Positions 1-12,790 of a DNA stretch of 64,000 bases are shown piece by piece (the stretch's first letter is position 1; each line of letters opens with the position of its first letter). Position numbers and translations under genes: made by a program. Source of the DNA: Desmodus rotundus (lineage: Eukaryota > Chordata > Mammalia > Chiroptera > Phyllostomidae); assembly GCF_022682495.2 (NCBI RefSeq), contig NC_071391.1, forward strand, positions 79,821,161 through 79,885,160, read 5' to 3'. The notes beneath the pieces were generated by a model. It was not told where the DNA came from and did no database searches. It saw nothing but the letters and a program-made list of their open reading frames with translations.

Positions 1-1639
1 AAGCCAGTATTTTAAATTCTGCCTCTTCACTTCTAGAAAGTGAATTTCTCTTGTTGTTTAATACATGTGCCTGTTTTGGACAGTTTTTCACACAGTTCAA
101 CAGCCCCCTTCCAACTCGAACTCAAGTAAAGAGGCTGGATGAACCTCACTGTTGTAGAGAAAACCCTGTGCTCTTACACGACATACATAAAATAGCCCAT
201 TATCATCCCTAGATCTACATCAAGGGCCTATTCACTGTTCACTGTGTGGGTGGCTCTTTCTGAGACAGATTTTCCTCTTCCTTCACTGGTTTGTTCTTCC
301 TGGTCCCTTATTTTAGATCCAAATGTTTTCTCCTGGAAAATATTATATTTCACTGTAGTCTAGTTTCTCTAGTGAAATAGCAAATGGAGTATTTTTTATG
401 AACAATTAAGTTTTTAAAAAATTATTTTATATCCCTAAGAAAGATAATTCTTAAACCTGAATAGGTCATCAGAGACCCTTATCCAGGATTGGGCACACAT
501 AATGTAGATGGATTACAGATGATTCTCTAATAGGAAAAGGAAAAAGCAACCCAAATCAAGCTAGACTGGTTTTCTTCTAACTTATCAAATTCTTAAGTAT
601 GGTCTGGAAGTTAACTTGAACTAGGATGTGACCACTTTGTAGCCCATTCTGTTTATAGATAATCTTACTGATGGGTGCTAGCACTGGGAAACAGGGCTCT
701 CTGTCCTCTCAGTGTACACCCGGTGTAAATAATGTGACGACTGAAGCATCTTCTCTACTACGTGTTGTCCCCCATGACCTCATTGTCCGCAAACTTCAAT
801 GTTCCCCCAAAGGGCACTGCTGTCAAGTCACTGCTTTATTGCATTTTTCCCAGGGTTGGGCACTGCCTGTCTCAAGAGACATCCCTGGTGCCAACACTCT
901 TTTCTTCAGAACTACCATCTGCTCCTGGGAATAGTTCTATCAACCACATTTTTTATGATTTGCTTCATTATGTCTCAACGTCTCTTACACAGTGCGTGAT
1001 TTTTATGGAGTCGGTGTTTCTTGTGGAGGAGAGCGGAAAAGAAGGAGGGGGTATATAAAAATAATGAGATTGAGCTTTGCTTAAAAATGTTCTGAATCAC
1101 CCACTTATAAATTGTCTGTTTAGAGAGGCAGTTTTCAAAATTGGCTGAGGAGCTAGGAGGAAAAGAAGTAAAAATAATTCACACTCAGCAGATATATATT
1201 TAAACAACAAATTCAAAGAGAAGCAGATGAATAAACCTAGATAAACAACTAAAAACCAGCAAATGAAAATAAGAGATCGCAATTGGGCCACACAGCTGAC
1301 ACATGAGTAGTGAATCCTAACAGGGAAAAGTCACAGATCAGACAGCCCAGAGGTTATCTGGAAAGCTGGGGCCTAACAGCCCTAAGGTCTCAATGTCCTT
1401 GCTTGAGAAAGGCTCTGGGACCAGAGCAACGTGAAATTTCCTCTTTGCCTCAGCATGAAAGGAAAATACATATATCTTCTCTGTGATGCCAACATCATTG
1501 TTCTCAGCTTGGGTCTGACTCCTTTCTGGCCCTTGGCTGAACTTCAGACCCTTCTCCTATCGCTTGTTTATGGAAGAGCTGTACCCTTGTTCTGTCATTT
1601 AATCATCACACACACTTAATGGCCAGGAACTATGTTTGT
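1..1639. other. Unassigned non-coding sequence
   Basis: AT-rich sequence in which I recognise no gene, repeat family or RNA. Short overlapping open frames near 670-1060 fall in several frames at once and show no domain, so I treat them as chance. Confidence 0.5.
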
Positions 1640-1830
1640 TGCATGCAAATACTGCTTTACACTTATTTATAAATTACTGGGTACGCTCCCATACAAGTAT
1701 CCCAACAACTTGGTAAACAGATTGTAGAGTTTTCATATCATAGGTAGGTTAGACATAGGGAAACTCAGGAGGATAAATGACTTTATCAAGATTTCACAGT
1801 TTTTGAGTGGAAAACCTAGCATCAAACACC
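1640..1830 (-). repeat. MIR SINE remnant, degenerate
   Basis: Read on the - strand this has the MIR order: a quality-of-feature segment around 'gaaactcagg', then the region that in MIR covers the count and threshold words of the consensus tail. The match is weak and gapped. Sequence from 1835 to 1950 ('ccaaagataaataagatgtgatctctgcccttgag' region) resembles another ancient mammalian repeat that I cannot name. Confidence 0.4.
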
Positions 1831-1950
1831 TATTGTGCATTATTCCAAAGTACAGTATTAGTTGCTGAGACCCCAAAGATAAATAAGATGTGATCTCTGC
1901 CCTTGAGAAGATTAGAAACCAGGAAGGGAGGACAAAGGACAAAGACTTCA

Positions 1951-2891
1951 GTGTGGATGATGCAAGGAAGAAACTAAGTATAAGAGAAGTACTGATAAGA
2001 GAAGTGTAATTGAGTGGGGTTGATAAGAATTTGAGGAATCTTTCCTTCCAAGGGCATGTGAATTGTAGCTGATGATGGTTGAAGCCGAAAAGCAGACTCT
2101 AAGATCCAAAGGATTATGTCACAGAATGCAGGCACTTCAGGCAGAGGTGACTGGCAGCTGAGAAAAGATACTTTGGGGGAGGAAATCCTGCTGGTAACTC
2201 TTCATTTGTACAATGTAGAGAGTTCTCTGTTTTTAAATCTGACCAGTTGGCCTATTATTTAGAGGCAAGTGGCTAAGGATAGAGTCTTCAGTGAGTGAAT
2301 TGAAACACCATCATTAGAGGGTTCAGACTATGGAAGTGTTTTTTTCCCTAGACCCTCCTCTGAAATTGCTTGGGTCCTGGCCTGTACTTACCATGTATGT
2401 GACAAAACTCAGCCAGTTGGTTACAAAGCCAACCCTGTGCAATACCTCCTATAATTCTCCTCCTCTAATCCCCATTCCCATTGTTTCTGCCTCAGCAGGG
2501 TCTCATTTTTCATCTCAATTAACTATTACAGTGGCCTCCTACATCTTCTCTTCAGTCTATACCCTACACTGCTGCACAGTGACCAGTGTAACTCATAGCC
2601 TTCATCTACAGCACTGCTGGTTTAAAAAGCATTGGATGATTCCCCTTGGATAAGAGAAAAATATCCGTGGCATTGTTATCATCGGCAGCTAGATATTAAT
2701 AAAGGGAGGAAGCAAAGGGAATTGGACATTGTTAAACATAATCAACTGGGGAGTGTAAGCCTGTTTATTTCACCGGGAAACTATAGCATTTACAGACTTA
2801 TTCACATACTCCAGGGAACTGTTGCCAAGGAGATTTAATACACAGAGTGGACAGGAAATCTCCTCAAGAGCACTGCCTATCCTCTGGTACA
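1951..2891. other. Unassigned, with a possible L2 scrap
   Basis: No gene seen. Around 2510-2600 the words 'acagtggcctcctacatc' and 'cactgctgcacagtgacc' resemble the mid-part of L2 LINE sequence on the + strand, too short for a firm call. Confidence 0.35.
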
Positions 2892-3525
2892 TGACTGATT
2901 ATTGTGGGGAGCAGGGAGAGGAAAGCTCATGTATAATAGAAGTCTAACCTGGGAAAGAGATCAATTGCCTAGGGGATGCACCCCTAAGAAGTCCATAAAA
3001 GCTTGGGAAGTTGATTGGTTATTTTGAAAAAGTGCCAGGTCCACTCCAAGCCTGAGATTATATAATACAGTTTGAAGAAGAAGTTCTCTCTCTCTTTGGG
3101 AACATGTGCTTGCCCTGTTTATTCGGGCGTTCTCTCTGTAGTGACTATGTGAGTCTAGCAGCTGTGCTGGTTACAAACACAGGCTGCAGGAAGGAGCCTG
3201 GATACAGCAGTCCAGTCAGAAACAGCGCTAAGCTACCTGGATGGAGACTGAGACCACTTTTCAGCTGCCTGTGGGCTCCAAAGGACTAAGCTTTAATATG
3301 AAACAGAAACTGGACACTGGCCTTTGTTCTGGCTTTGCTAAAGGCACAGTTGAACTTTTTCCATGGTGGGACAGACAGAGATGGGACACTAGGGCAGCAT
3401 TCTATTTCTACCCAAATAAATATTGCCACGCCACAATCTCCCATGCGTTGGTCTGTGAAATGCTTTTCTTGGGATCCTGTGAAGGAGCCCCACTTCCACC
3501 CGGAACAGAATGATACTGAAGGCTA
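2892..3525 (+). repeat. LTR-like segment, possible solo LTR
   Basis: The segment begins near TGTGGGGAG and ends near CGGAACA, so it could be a TG...CA long terminal repeat. Inside, in promoter order, lie a TATA-like stretch (3058-3064), a CT-rich start region (about 3085) and an AATAAA signal at 3415-3420. No retroviral coding sequence flanks it, so if it is an LTR it is solo. I could not find a convincing target-site duplication, and both borders are guesses. It may be another ancient repeat. Confidence 0.4.
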
Positions 3526-3779
3526 GGGTGGCCAGGCATCTCAGTTTGCCTAAGGGCCCTGATTTACACCTGTGGTCTCTTCAGCATAGGCCTCCCTTTC
3601 ACTCTCAAATGTATCTTCGTTTGGATGCTGCCTTACTCTAGGGCCTCAACCATCTGTTGTCTGCCTACCTTTCTAGACCCATAATCCATCCACCTCTTTC
3701 TGCTCTAGCACCAGTGCTGTAAGTATAGCCCTCTTAGTCATCCCCAGCCAGGACCTGCACTTCTGCAACTTGACACTTT

Positions 3780-4090
3780 TACACCAAAATAGCTTCCCCC
3801 CCACTCTTTCTCATTTTTCAAACCTAGTTCAGATGCCACCTTCTCCTTCAAGTTACCTCAATTCGTTCCAGAAGTAATTACTTTCTCCTTCTGACCCAGA
3901 ATACTTCTTTGATCTCTGTCATAGCTTTTGGGCCTCTCCACTATTTATCATAATTGTTATCTATGGATCAGACTCTCTCACTAGAGTGTGAATTCTTGAA
4001 AGACAAGGACTGTGTTCATTGTTTTCCCATTAATGGCTTCCTGGACCAGTATTTTGTTCATAAAAGGGGTTCAGGAATGTTGATGTGAGT
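3780..4090 (+). repeat. L2 LINE 3' region remnant
   Basis: The order of words matches the L2 3' end on the + strand: 'cagatgccaccttctcc', then 'actatttatcataattg', then 'gaattcttgaaagacaag', then 'cctggaccagtattttgt'. L2 died out in early mammals, and the copy is strongly diverged. Confidence 0.5.
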
Positions 4091-5430
4091 TAGTTCAGTA
4101 AATTGGGGAGTTAATTCATGGTTGCTCAGTTTTGATAGGTTGTTCTCTTTTTCAGCAATTACATTTGCTGGGCTCTGTGACCCTCTGCACTTTGCCAGAG
4201 GAGCCTCATATGACTTCTTATATAACCAGGTTATAGGTTTCAACCACAGACACATTATCCTTCACCAGATATTCATTGCATAATTAATAACCACTATCCC
4301 TTTCCATCTACTTTGTTTATTGAATACTTGTGTCCTACTTTGAGTAAACCAATATAAGTCAACCAGGGTTTATGAAAGACAATAAGGAGTAGGTGTTTGC
4401 TTTGTGTAAGGATTCTTCATAGGATTGCTTTTGATAATCAATTCATGTTATGTTCTTCATTATTTTATTTTTAAAATAGTTTAAAGAATGCATTTATTAC
4501 ATAAAAGCAGACCCTGTATTTTGAAGACTGTCTGATGGATTTTTTTCTTGATATTGATTATTCTTTCTTAGTTTCTTGATTGCTTTGAGGTCAGTCTACT
4601 TACCTTTGACCATTGTAGGTTTCTGACCCTGTTATTTCTTTGCTTTTATGCAGACTAATTAAGACTTTAACCATAATTATTCCTGGAAGATCACTTCACC
4701 AGGTAAACATTTGTCATTCTTTTAGGCCAACCAGCACCTTTGAACATTCTTCTATGTTTGAGAAATGTACTGCCTTATAAATCATGTTCTTCCACTATAG
4801 AAAACAAAATCATTTTTTTATCTTTCTTGTAGTCAGAGTTTAGGCATGTGTATTTGGTGCTTGCAAGCTGGGGTTGGGGGTACCCTCACCAAACTGTAAA
4901 TTGGAAGTTAGTCCTACAAATCAAAAGGTACCTGGGCAAAAAACCAATGTGGCAAGAATGGTGGCAGTTATATCTGATTTTCTGAAGCAACAAAGCCTAT
5001 CCCCACCCTTGACCATGTGGGGCATGTAGCTATGAGGCCTCAGTCTAGCAGTGGAAGCAGTGGTATTTCCAATTGAAGGAGCATTGTGGTATGATGTTAT
5101 CATGATTTCTGGCTGCATAAACCTTTATTATGCTTCACTGGCCCTTCAGGAAATTCTATGAATGACCTAGTATTCTTTAATGAATTATTTTCTATTTAAA
5201 GTAGCTGGAGTCAGTTTGTATTATCTGCAACTAAGAAAATCCTGCTGGATATAGAATTTGTGTTATGGTTGGTGCTAGTTCACAGTGTTTATTCCATCTC
5301 TAGAAGTGGTCTGCTGTGGTAGAAGTGTTGGTGAGCCAGGAATCCTGCTGTGGCTTATGTCTCTGCAGTGTAGCTTGTTCTTGTGTTGTTCAGTCCTGGA
5401 GATTTAAACTTTAACTCCCCTATATGTTGA
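4091..5430. other. Unassigned non-coding sequence
   Basis: AT-rich; I see no gene, RNA or clear repeat. Open frames of 65 codons or fewer here are at chance length. Confidence 0.5.
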
Positions 5431-5439
5431 CATTTCTTC

Positions 5440-5870
5440 ATTTCTACTGCTATCATCCAAGGCCAGGCTGTCATCACTCTCTCCTGGACTGCTGCACCAG
5501 TCTCCACACCTCCCTCTCTTGGTGCAGTCTGGGCCTTCTGGAATCCATCCTCTATGCTGAAGCTGGAGGGACCTTTCTCAAGCATGCCTTTGATTCTGGC
5601 GTTTCACTTCATGGACCCCTGTAAATGGCTCTCTAATACTCTTCAAATAAAATATGAAGTCCTGGATAATGGTTTTTAAGACTTTAATGTTACAGTTCAG
5701 TTTGCCTTTCAAACCTGGTATCTCACTTCTCTGTTCCTCATACTTTATGTTCCAAATATATTGGACTCTATCAGTTCCTTGAACATTATCCTAACCACTG
5801 CAACACTGTTCCTTCTGCTTAAACACTATTCCTCCCCTTATTCAGCAATTTTTGTTTGGCTCACTCTTTA
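5440..5870 (+). repeat. L2 LINE remnant
   Basis: The words 'ctctcctggactgctgcacc' and 'tctccacacctccctctc', followed by a stretch typical of the L2 region before the 3' UTR and by 'gcaacactgttccttctgc', follow the L2 consensus order on the + strand. Diverged, with no open frame left. Confidence 0.5.
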
Positions 5871-5879
5871 TAATAGGAA

Positions 5880-6190
5880 GGGTATCACTGGCTGCTGTAA
5901 AAGATAAATTCAAAATTCTCAGAGATACAACACAATGAGAGTGTATTCCTCATTTGCATCAGAGTTCAATGTTGGCATTCTTAATTGGTGACCTTCTTCG
6001 TGGCCATCCAGGAATCCAGGCTCCTGTGTCCATGACTTCATTGTCTACTAGGCCCTTGGGAATTCCCTCTTTCAGTGTAGAATGGGAAAAGAGAGAGGAT
6101 GAAGGATCTCTGAAGCAGGCCTGAAAGTGCTGTCTTTCATGGTCATTCCTGAATATAAGGGAGACGGGAAGTGTAGTCTATTAGTGAACC
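5880..6190 (+). repeat. Ancient interspersed repeat, copy 1
   Basis: This segment shares an ordered set of words with 30900-31170: 'tctcagagatacaacacaat' here aligns with 'atcagtggctaagcacaata' there, then a 'gggaaa(ga)gag' block, then 'aagggagacgggaagtgtag' against 'aaggaaggctgaagaagg'. The shared order shows a common ancestral repeat. I recognise the type from mammalian genomes but will not assign a family name. Confidence 0.4.
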
Positions 6191-6349
6191 CTATAGGAAA
6201 CAGAAATGGATATCCCTGTCACAGAACTCATTCATTTTCAAGGCTTCCACTGTGACTGTCTTTTAGAAGACTTCTTTGATTCTCTACGCCCAAGTCTGTT
6301 CTGGTACCCTTTTGGGTGCTTTCAAACTATTATGTTTTCTAAGAGAGAC

Positions 6350-6595
6350 ATTAGAGCATAGAAGCTAAAAATACAAGTTCTAGAACCAGACTCACATGGG
6401 TTTGCATCTCAGCTTTACTATTTGCTTGCCAATGGATTTGAGCAAGTTACTTAATTATGCTTTGGGCCTAATACCTTTTCTATAAAACTAGGGTATCAGT
6501 AGTGTTTACTTCAAAGTGATGAGAATTAAATAAGATGATGTATGTAATTAGCACCCCGCAGCATATATAGTAAATGTTCAATGAATATTAGTTTT
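6350..6595 (+). repeat. MIR SINE
   Basis: Clear MIR order on the + strand: 'agagcatagaagctaaaaa', 'tggatttgagcaagttactt', 'atgagaattaaataagatga', ending in a 'tagtaaatgttcaatgaat' tail. MIR is an ancient tRNA-derived SINE mobilised by L2. Confidence 0.65.
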
Positions 6596-6604
6596 ACTGA
6601 ACAA

Positions 6605-7235
6605 GTGGGGTCCTGTGCCCACTGCTACCCTTTAGGCAAAATCCTGGAGGCAGAGGTTTGGTGAAAATGGAAAGGAGCCTTTATTCAAAAGCTACACAAT
6701 TTAGGAATAACAACTTTCCACATGCATTAGTCACTTAAGCCTACCAACTAAGGATAAAATCTTTAACTCTCAAGTTCCCCTATCATTTATTTCCCTTTCT
6801 ACTTTTTAATTACCTTTTTTCCCCTATAAGACTAGTTTACAAACTGAAATAACATAAGATACAAAAGCTACACAATTTTGAAAGAATGGCAGGCTTCTGC
6901 ATCAAAGCCCATTCCCTCTAGAACATCCAAAGAATGATAACCCTCTACCCTCTGCAAGGCCAGACCAATACTAGGATGCATCTGGCGGTCTTTCTCCCAT
7001 TTAAAATACTGTCCTTTGGGAAATGCAGGCAGCTACAGCACGACCATCCAGGCATCCTCAAGAAGGAGAAAGAGCCAGTCTCTGCCTTTCTTCTGTTTAT
7101 ATCTCTAGCCCATAATTCCATGCACACTAGAGGTGTTCGGCTCCTCAGCCAATCCAATCCTAGACTGTTTCCCATTGCATCAGGCACCCTCCTCCCACAG
7201 CCCCTTCTTACTCCTCCCCAGTGATCTGATCAGAT
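6605..7235 (-). repeat. LTR-like segment on - strand
   Basis: On the - strand an AATAAA signal (TTTATT at 6680-6685) is followed by 'tttccattttcaccaaacc', a signature shared with the LTR-like segments at 17.6-18.4 kb and 48.3-49.4 kb. The rest is plausible U3. The 5' border near 7235 is uncertain, no TSD was found, and no retroviral coding sequence adjoins it. Confidence 0.4.
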
Positions 7236-7484
7236 CTCTATCATTAGTACTTATAATTCCTCTTTGTTTATCCATCATGACACACATAAGAGTCTACAAA
7301 GAGCATGCTTGTTTGCTGGCCTGTTCAGTGGTATTTTAATACTTGTTTACACCAGTTCACAAGAGCTAATTGTGTATATCTCTTTCAATTCCACTTTCAG
7401 TGACCTCACATTGGTAGATTAAAATAGTCCATTGTGTGAATATTTGTACTATAGAAATAAGAAACACTACAAATATTGTTTATT

Positions 7485-8200
7485 TTTAAAATTATTTTTA
7501 ATATTTATTTTTCAGTTATAATTGACATATGATATTAGTTTTAGGTTTACAACATAGTGATTAGATATCTATATGCCTTATAAAGTGATCACACCAGTAA
7601 GTCTAGTACCCATTTGGCACTTTACATAGTTATTACAATATAATTAACTATATTCTTTATACTATATTCTACATCCCTGTGGCTATTTGTATAACTGGCA
7701 ATTTGTACTTCTTTATCTCTTTTTCCTTTATCACCCATCCCCAGCCCCCTCCCACCTGGGAACCATTAGCTTGTTTACTGTATCTATGAGTTTGTTTCTG
7801 TTTCATTTGTTTGTTTTTCAGATTCTACATATAAATGAAGTCATATCATATTTGTCTTTCTTTATCTGATTTATTTCACTTAGCATAATACCCTTAGGTC
7901 CATCCATGTTGTCACAAATGGCAAGATTTTATTCTTCTTTATGGCTGAGTAATATTCTATTGTATATATGCATCACTTCTTTATTTATTCATTTATTGAT
8001 AGACACTTAGGTTGTTTCCATATCTTAGTAATTTTAAATAACATTGCAATGAATATAGGGGTAGATATTTCTTTTTGAATTAGTGTTTTGAATTTTTTGG
8101 ATAAATACCCAGAAATGGAATTGCTGGGTCATATATTAGGTGTATTTTTAAATTTCTGAGCAAACTCCAAGCTGTTTTCCATACTGGCTGCACTGCTTAT
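7485..8200 (-). mobile_element. 5'-truncated LINE-1, old subfamily
   Basis: Read on the - strand this is the last part of L1 ORF2 followed by the 3' UTR. Recognisable words on the + strand are 'tacccagaaatggaattgct', 'atggctgagtaatattc', 'tgatttatttcacttagc' and a UTR of the L1MA/L1MB kind. The 3' end lies near 7485 and the 5' truncation near 8200. Frames are destroyed by stops. Confidence 0.85.
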
Positions 8201-8474
8201 TTGTTTTTTTAACCTGCACACCACTACTTCTGCTTCTGCTTGCCCCTTTCCTGGTTCTATGGGGGAAGTTCTGTGAAGGAAAAGCTTAGTGCAGTTCCTT
8301 ATATGTAGCAAGTACTTAATAACTATATTTTGAGGTTCTGGTTGAAGGTGTTAGAAGAACATAAACTGGAGAACCATAGAAAAGGTAGAGCAAAGTAGTT
8401 TATGTTCCAAAGGCCCTGAGTAACAGGACATTGAAGAATTACTTGGTCTCCAAAGACTTGCAGTCTTTGTAATA
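8201..8474. other. Spacer between two head-to-head L1 copies
   Basis: About 270 bp without recognised features, lying between the 5' side of the - strand L1 and the 5' side of the + strand L1. Confidence 0.5.
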
Positions 8475-9475
8475 CAAAACTAGTATTATAAGAAATGTTA
8501 AAGGGCCTTCTTTAAGAAAAAGAAAAAAAGATTAAAATATGAACAATAAAGTGGCAATAAATACATACCTATCAACAATTACTTTAAATGCAAGTGGGTT
8601 AAATGCTCCAATCAAAATACATACTGTGACTGAATGGATAAGGAAAGAAGACCCTTACATATGCTGTCTACGAAAGACTTGCTTCACACTGAAAGACACA
8701 CACAGACTAAAAGTAAATTGAAAAAAGTATTTCATGGAAATGGAAACAACAGAAAAGCTGGGGTAGCAGTACTTAAACCACATAAAATGGACTGTAAAAC
8801 AAAGGCTATATTACAAGAGACAAAGAAGGACTTAGCAATTTTACTTCTGGGTATTTATCCAAAGAAACTGAAAACACTAAATAAAAAAGACATGTATATC
8901 CATATATTTATTGCAGCATTATTTACAGTAGCTAAGATATGGAAGCTAAGTATCCATCAACAGATGAATGAACAAGTGGTGCACACATATACAATGGTAT
9001 ATGACCCAGCCATAAAAAATGACATCTTGCCATCTTTAAACAATATGGATTGACCTAGAAAGTATTGTGCTGAGTGAAATCAGGAAAAGAAAGGCAAATG
9101 CCAGATGATTTCACTTGTATGTGGAATCAAAAATCAAAATAAATGAACAAGCAGAACAGAAAGAGACCCATAGGTAGAGAGAACATTTCGACATTTGGCA
9201 AATGGGAGGGTGATTGAGGAGATGGGTGAAAAAGATGGAGGGAATTTGAAGTACAAATTGATAGTTACTGAATAGTCATGGGGATATAAAGTACAGCATA
9301 AGAAATATAGTCAATAATATTGTAATAACTATGTATGGTGTCAGATGGGTGCTAGATTTATCAGGGTGACTGACCACTTAATAAACTATGTAATGTCTGA
9401 TCACTGGGATATACACCTGAAACTAATTAATATTGTATGTCAACTGTAATTGAAAAATAAATAAAGTAAAAAAAA
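8475..9475 (+). mobile_element. LINE-1 copy with large internal deletion
   Basis: The copy starts just before ORF2 and reads into the endonuclease start from 8539 (MNNKVAINTYLSTITL). At about 8833 it jumps from endonuclease sequence ('gacaaagaaggac') straight to the ORF2 C-terminal end ('ttagcaattttacttctggg'), dropping roughly 3 kb of endonuclease and reverse transcriptase. The 3' UTR then runs to an A-rich tail near 9475. The 139-codon frame at 8634-9053 spans the junction by chance and is not a functional gene. Confidence 0.85.
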
Positions 9476-11289
9476 CCCCTTTATGTCTGTGTGCTTGTGG
9501 TCATGTATAGCTTCTCACACACTTATGTGTAACTGTTCATATATATGGAAGGTACATCAAATTATATGTTAACAAAATTCCTTTTGCATATTTGTCATGC
9601 TTTCCATTTTCTGTATCTTATGATGCTTTGACGTCTTGAGGGAATTTACAGACCAGGGTTGAGATGGTCCTTCCCTGGGCTAACTAATTCCTAAAGATAG
9701 TAAACAACATACAAGCACACATCTCATTTGCAAGCCAAGTATTCTCTTTAACTAACTCTCACAAATCAATACAGTATTACCCTGTCCTAGTTCATTCCAG
9801 GACCAGGTACCAGACAGCTTAACACAGCCCTTATGCCCCTAAATTTATCAGACTTATTCAAACTAACCAACCTTAAAATGTTTTTCTGCCCTGCCTTTAC
9901 TTTTCTGTGCAAATCCCAGTAAAGGCTTAGGACTAGGTATTCTCTTGCTCCTAGGAGGTGCCTCCTGACTAAACCTGATTCTTCCTGTGGGTGTGCTTAC
10001 CATGACATTTCTCCTTTTCCTGGAAAGTAGATGTAATATATTCTTTTTTCAATGGTATTTGTCTTTCCATGTCTTCACTAGTGATCTCCACAAATTAAAA
10101 ACTTGTACGTACAAATGTGGTATCTAGGTGGAAAGAACTCAGATTAATTTTACTTTCTTCTTTATTCTTTTCTATATTTTATGTATGTGAGCATTTAAAA
10201 ATATATATATCATCCTGTTTTGTTTTGTTTTCTCTTATGGTTTTGATTATTTTTAAGGACTATCTGAGAACACCTGGTGTTTTGGGGAAACTTACTCCAT
10301 TTTCTTTTGAGTTTTCTGGCTCATTCATGGAAGATTGCTTTCTTGTCTGTTCATGAGTCTCTGTTAGCTCATTTTACCTGGATCTTATCTGAGGGAATCT
10401 AATGTAGCTTCCTGGAATTGTTTCCCCAAGGAGTTATCCATTCTAGCCCAATGGTAACAGGAGCTACTATCTCTCAGTTTGAAGCATTCCTGATCATGCA
10501 GGTGGTATTTATGTTCAATCACTAATGTAGTATGAGGGCAAGCTGTTGTTGCAAATTTTCTCAGGATTTAACATTTTTCCTTTAGAGCACAAGTAGCAAC
10601 AGACAAATTTCCTGTACTCTTCCAGAACTGGTCATCTGATTATTTTTGTTTTCTAGCCCCCACTTCCATGATCTCTTCTGTCATTTTTAGCTTAAATTTT
10701 ACTTTTCATCTCTTTAATCTTCACCCAGATCTTCATCCTCCTTATTTTCTATTTCCCTATAATTGTGACCTTCCTCACCTCTACCTCCGCTCCATTTACA
10801 TGAGGGTCTAAATCCAACTCTTCACCTTGCATTAGCCGAGGAACTCATCCACCATTTCATTTAGACATTAAATCTCAAGTTGTTAGTTCCTAAGCATGGC
10901 ATAATGCCTTTGGCCCATCATCTCTGCCACAATAACTGTGGCCACATAAGCTTGCAAACTAGTCACTCTGCTCTCTCTGGTTTTTTGTTTCATCTATGTT
11001 TTCTGGCTCCTGAGGATTTCCCTTACTTTCCTAAGAACTTAACTTCCTATTTAAAAGAATATCATATTTCATCAAGCTGTGCTATGTATTTTGCAATAGG
11101 AGTTCCAAATTTTATTCTGGAAAAGTAATGCTTATACAAATATGGAGAAAAACAATAAGTTATTTCATTTCGGAAAACAAAAATTGTTTGCCTATCATCA
11201 AAAATTGGACACAAGACTGTATTATGGCTTGAAGTCCCATGTTCTTTTACACTGTGACTACTAACCCATAGCATCTTATAAAAGACACA
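9476..11289. other. Unassigned non-coding sequence
   Basis: No gene or RNA seen; AT-rich with no repeat I can name. Short open frames such as 10880-11128 have no domain or codon signal. Confidence 0.45.
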
Positions 11290-11450
11290 GTAAAGCAGAG
11301 AGGCAATGAGTACCAGAGAAGGCAAAAGGCCTAGATTCTTTTTAATAAATTTACCACATGGACTTGGACAGATGTTGTTACTTCTCAGATCCTTCACTTC
11401 ATTACTGGCACAATGGGAATAATATCTCCCCCATTTACTGCCAGTCTTGC
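11290..11450 (+). repeat. Possible MIR SINE remnant
   Basis: Words 'acatggacttggacag', 'cttctcagatccttcactt' and 'caatgggaataatatctcc' follow MIR order. Diverged. A 149-codon open frame on the opposite strand (11062-11511) crosses it. Confidence 0.4.
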
Positions 11451-11947
11451 CATTAGGATATCCATAAATGAAAGTCCAAAAGGTCTTATAAAATGTTAAG
11501 AAAGAAAGCAAAGCTGTCTCATTAAAAGATGTCTTGTGAAGGTAGAGGTGATGTTACAAGACACATTAAACCTTAAAATTTTGGTTCAAGCTCACTTTTT
11601 ATCTTCCATTTATCCTCATTATCAAGACATCCAATCTCTATATGGCCTTTCCAACCCTTCATAGTACCCTCTGAACATCAGTTTTCTATCAATTATTCAA
11701 ACATTTATTAAAATCTTACCTGTGGATACAGAGAGCTCATAGACCAGGTGGGAAACAGCTGAGTGGACACACTGACAATGCAATAAGAGGAGGGTGAGGT
11801 AGAAGTGAGCACAGAGAACTGGGGGATCCAAGGGAAGGAAACTCTTTCCCATCTGTTCTTAAAAATTATATTTGTCATACACACTGGCCCTTTGGATTCT
11901 TACTCCTAGCTAGGTGAATTGATGATGCAGGAAAAAATGACCTATTT

Positions 11948-12091
11948 AAAAATATTTTAAAATAATTTGTTCTTCCACTTACTTGTGCATTCATTGCTTG
12001 GTTCTTGTATGCACCCTGGGATCAAACCTACAACCTCGATATATGGGTATTGGGATGCCACTCTAACCAACTGAGTCACCCGGCCAGGGCC
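11948..12091 (-). mobile_element. VES-type bat SINE
   Basis: On the - strand the element begins 'gccctggccgggtgactcag' and continues through a tRNA-like head with pol III box-like words ('tggttagagtggcatcc', 'aggtttgatcccag'). The body ends in the 'aatgcataaataagtgg'-type tail near 11965. It is flanked by imperfect duplications, aaaaatgacctattt (11933-11947) and aaaaataagctattt (12092-12106), 13 of 15 matching. VES SINEs are tRNA-derived and found in bats, which is the main clue to the host. Confidence 0.82.
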
Positions 12092-12689
12092 AAAAATAAG
12101 CTATTTTGACAGAGGCTGTTGTTTAGTTTTTCTTCAGGAAATAAGTGTTCTAGAGATAGTGCCCCAGTTTGAAAGAATAACACTGATGGTGAGGATTCAG
12201 GCAGCCCAAACCGACAGAGATCGTTTGGAGCAGGCAGACTTCTCTGGATCACACCATGTCAGTTAGCTGTGTGTACAGATGCCCTGAAGGGAGCCTGAAT
12301 GGACAGCTCCAGCTGAGTTTCTCTTTAGAACTGGATCACCAGCACTGCCTACATCTATATTTTTTAGGATGGGTGGCTTTATGTAGAGATTGGGAAAGCT
12401 TTCTTCCATGAAATGCTACTCGTATTTGTGACATGTACCCTTGGAACAGTATCACATGCCAGTATCAAGTACAAAGTAAGTTTGGTTGTGACCTTTTCAA
12501 GTAGCTTGAAATGGCTCTATCTTTTAGTTCTGAGTTTATCAAAGTTACAGGGTACAGTACATTTGTCCTACTGAGGAATCTGCTCAAGGAAAATGAACCA
12601 GGGGTTGGTGGATAAAGTGGAGGTGGTTGTAAGGGGGTGACTAATCCTAGAATAGGTTAAAAAAGCAAAACACTCAAAGTAGAAATATT

Positions 12690-12790
12690 AAAAATAGAGA
12701 AGCCTCCAGGACCAGATGGTCAGAATTGTGAACAAGCTTGGGAACAAAATTAAATAAACGCTTAAGGAAATATTTTATCATGTTTTTGGA
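12690..12790 (+). repeat. Possible ancient L1 ORF2 scrap
   Basis: The word 'gcctccaggaccagatgg' encodes a PPGPDG-like stretch matching the conserved SPGPDGF segment at the start of the L1 reverse transcriptase. Flanks are too eroded to extend the match. Confidence 0.35.

Noticed and set aside
8634..9053. 139-codon frame that appears to be a small protein
   Set aside because: It spans the deletion junction of an old L1 and joins two ORF2 parts; not a gene.
7485..9475. Single L1 with 5' inversion (twin priming)
   Set aside because: Both parts contain the ORF2 end and a 3' UTR, so they must be two separate insertions.
11062..11511. 149-codon open frame on the - strand
   Set aside because: It crosses a probable MIR remnant and shows no recognisable domain; chance.
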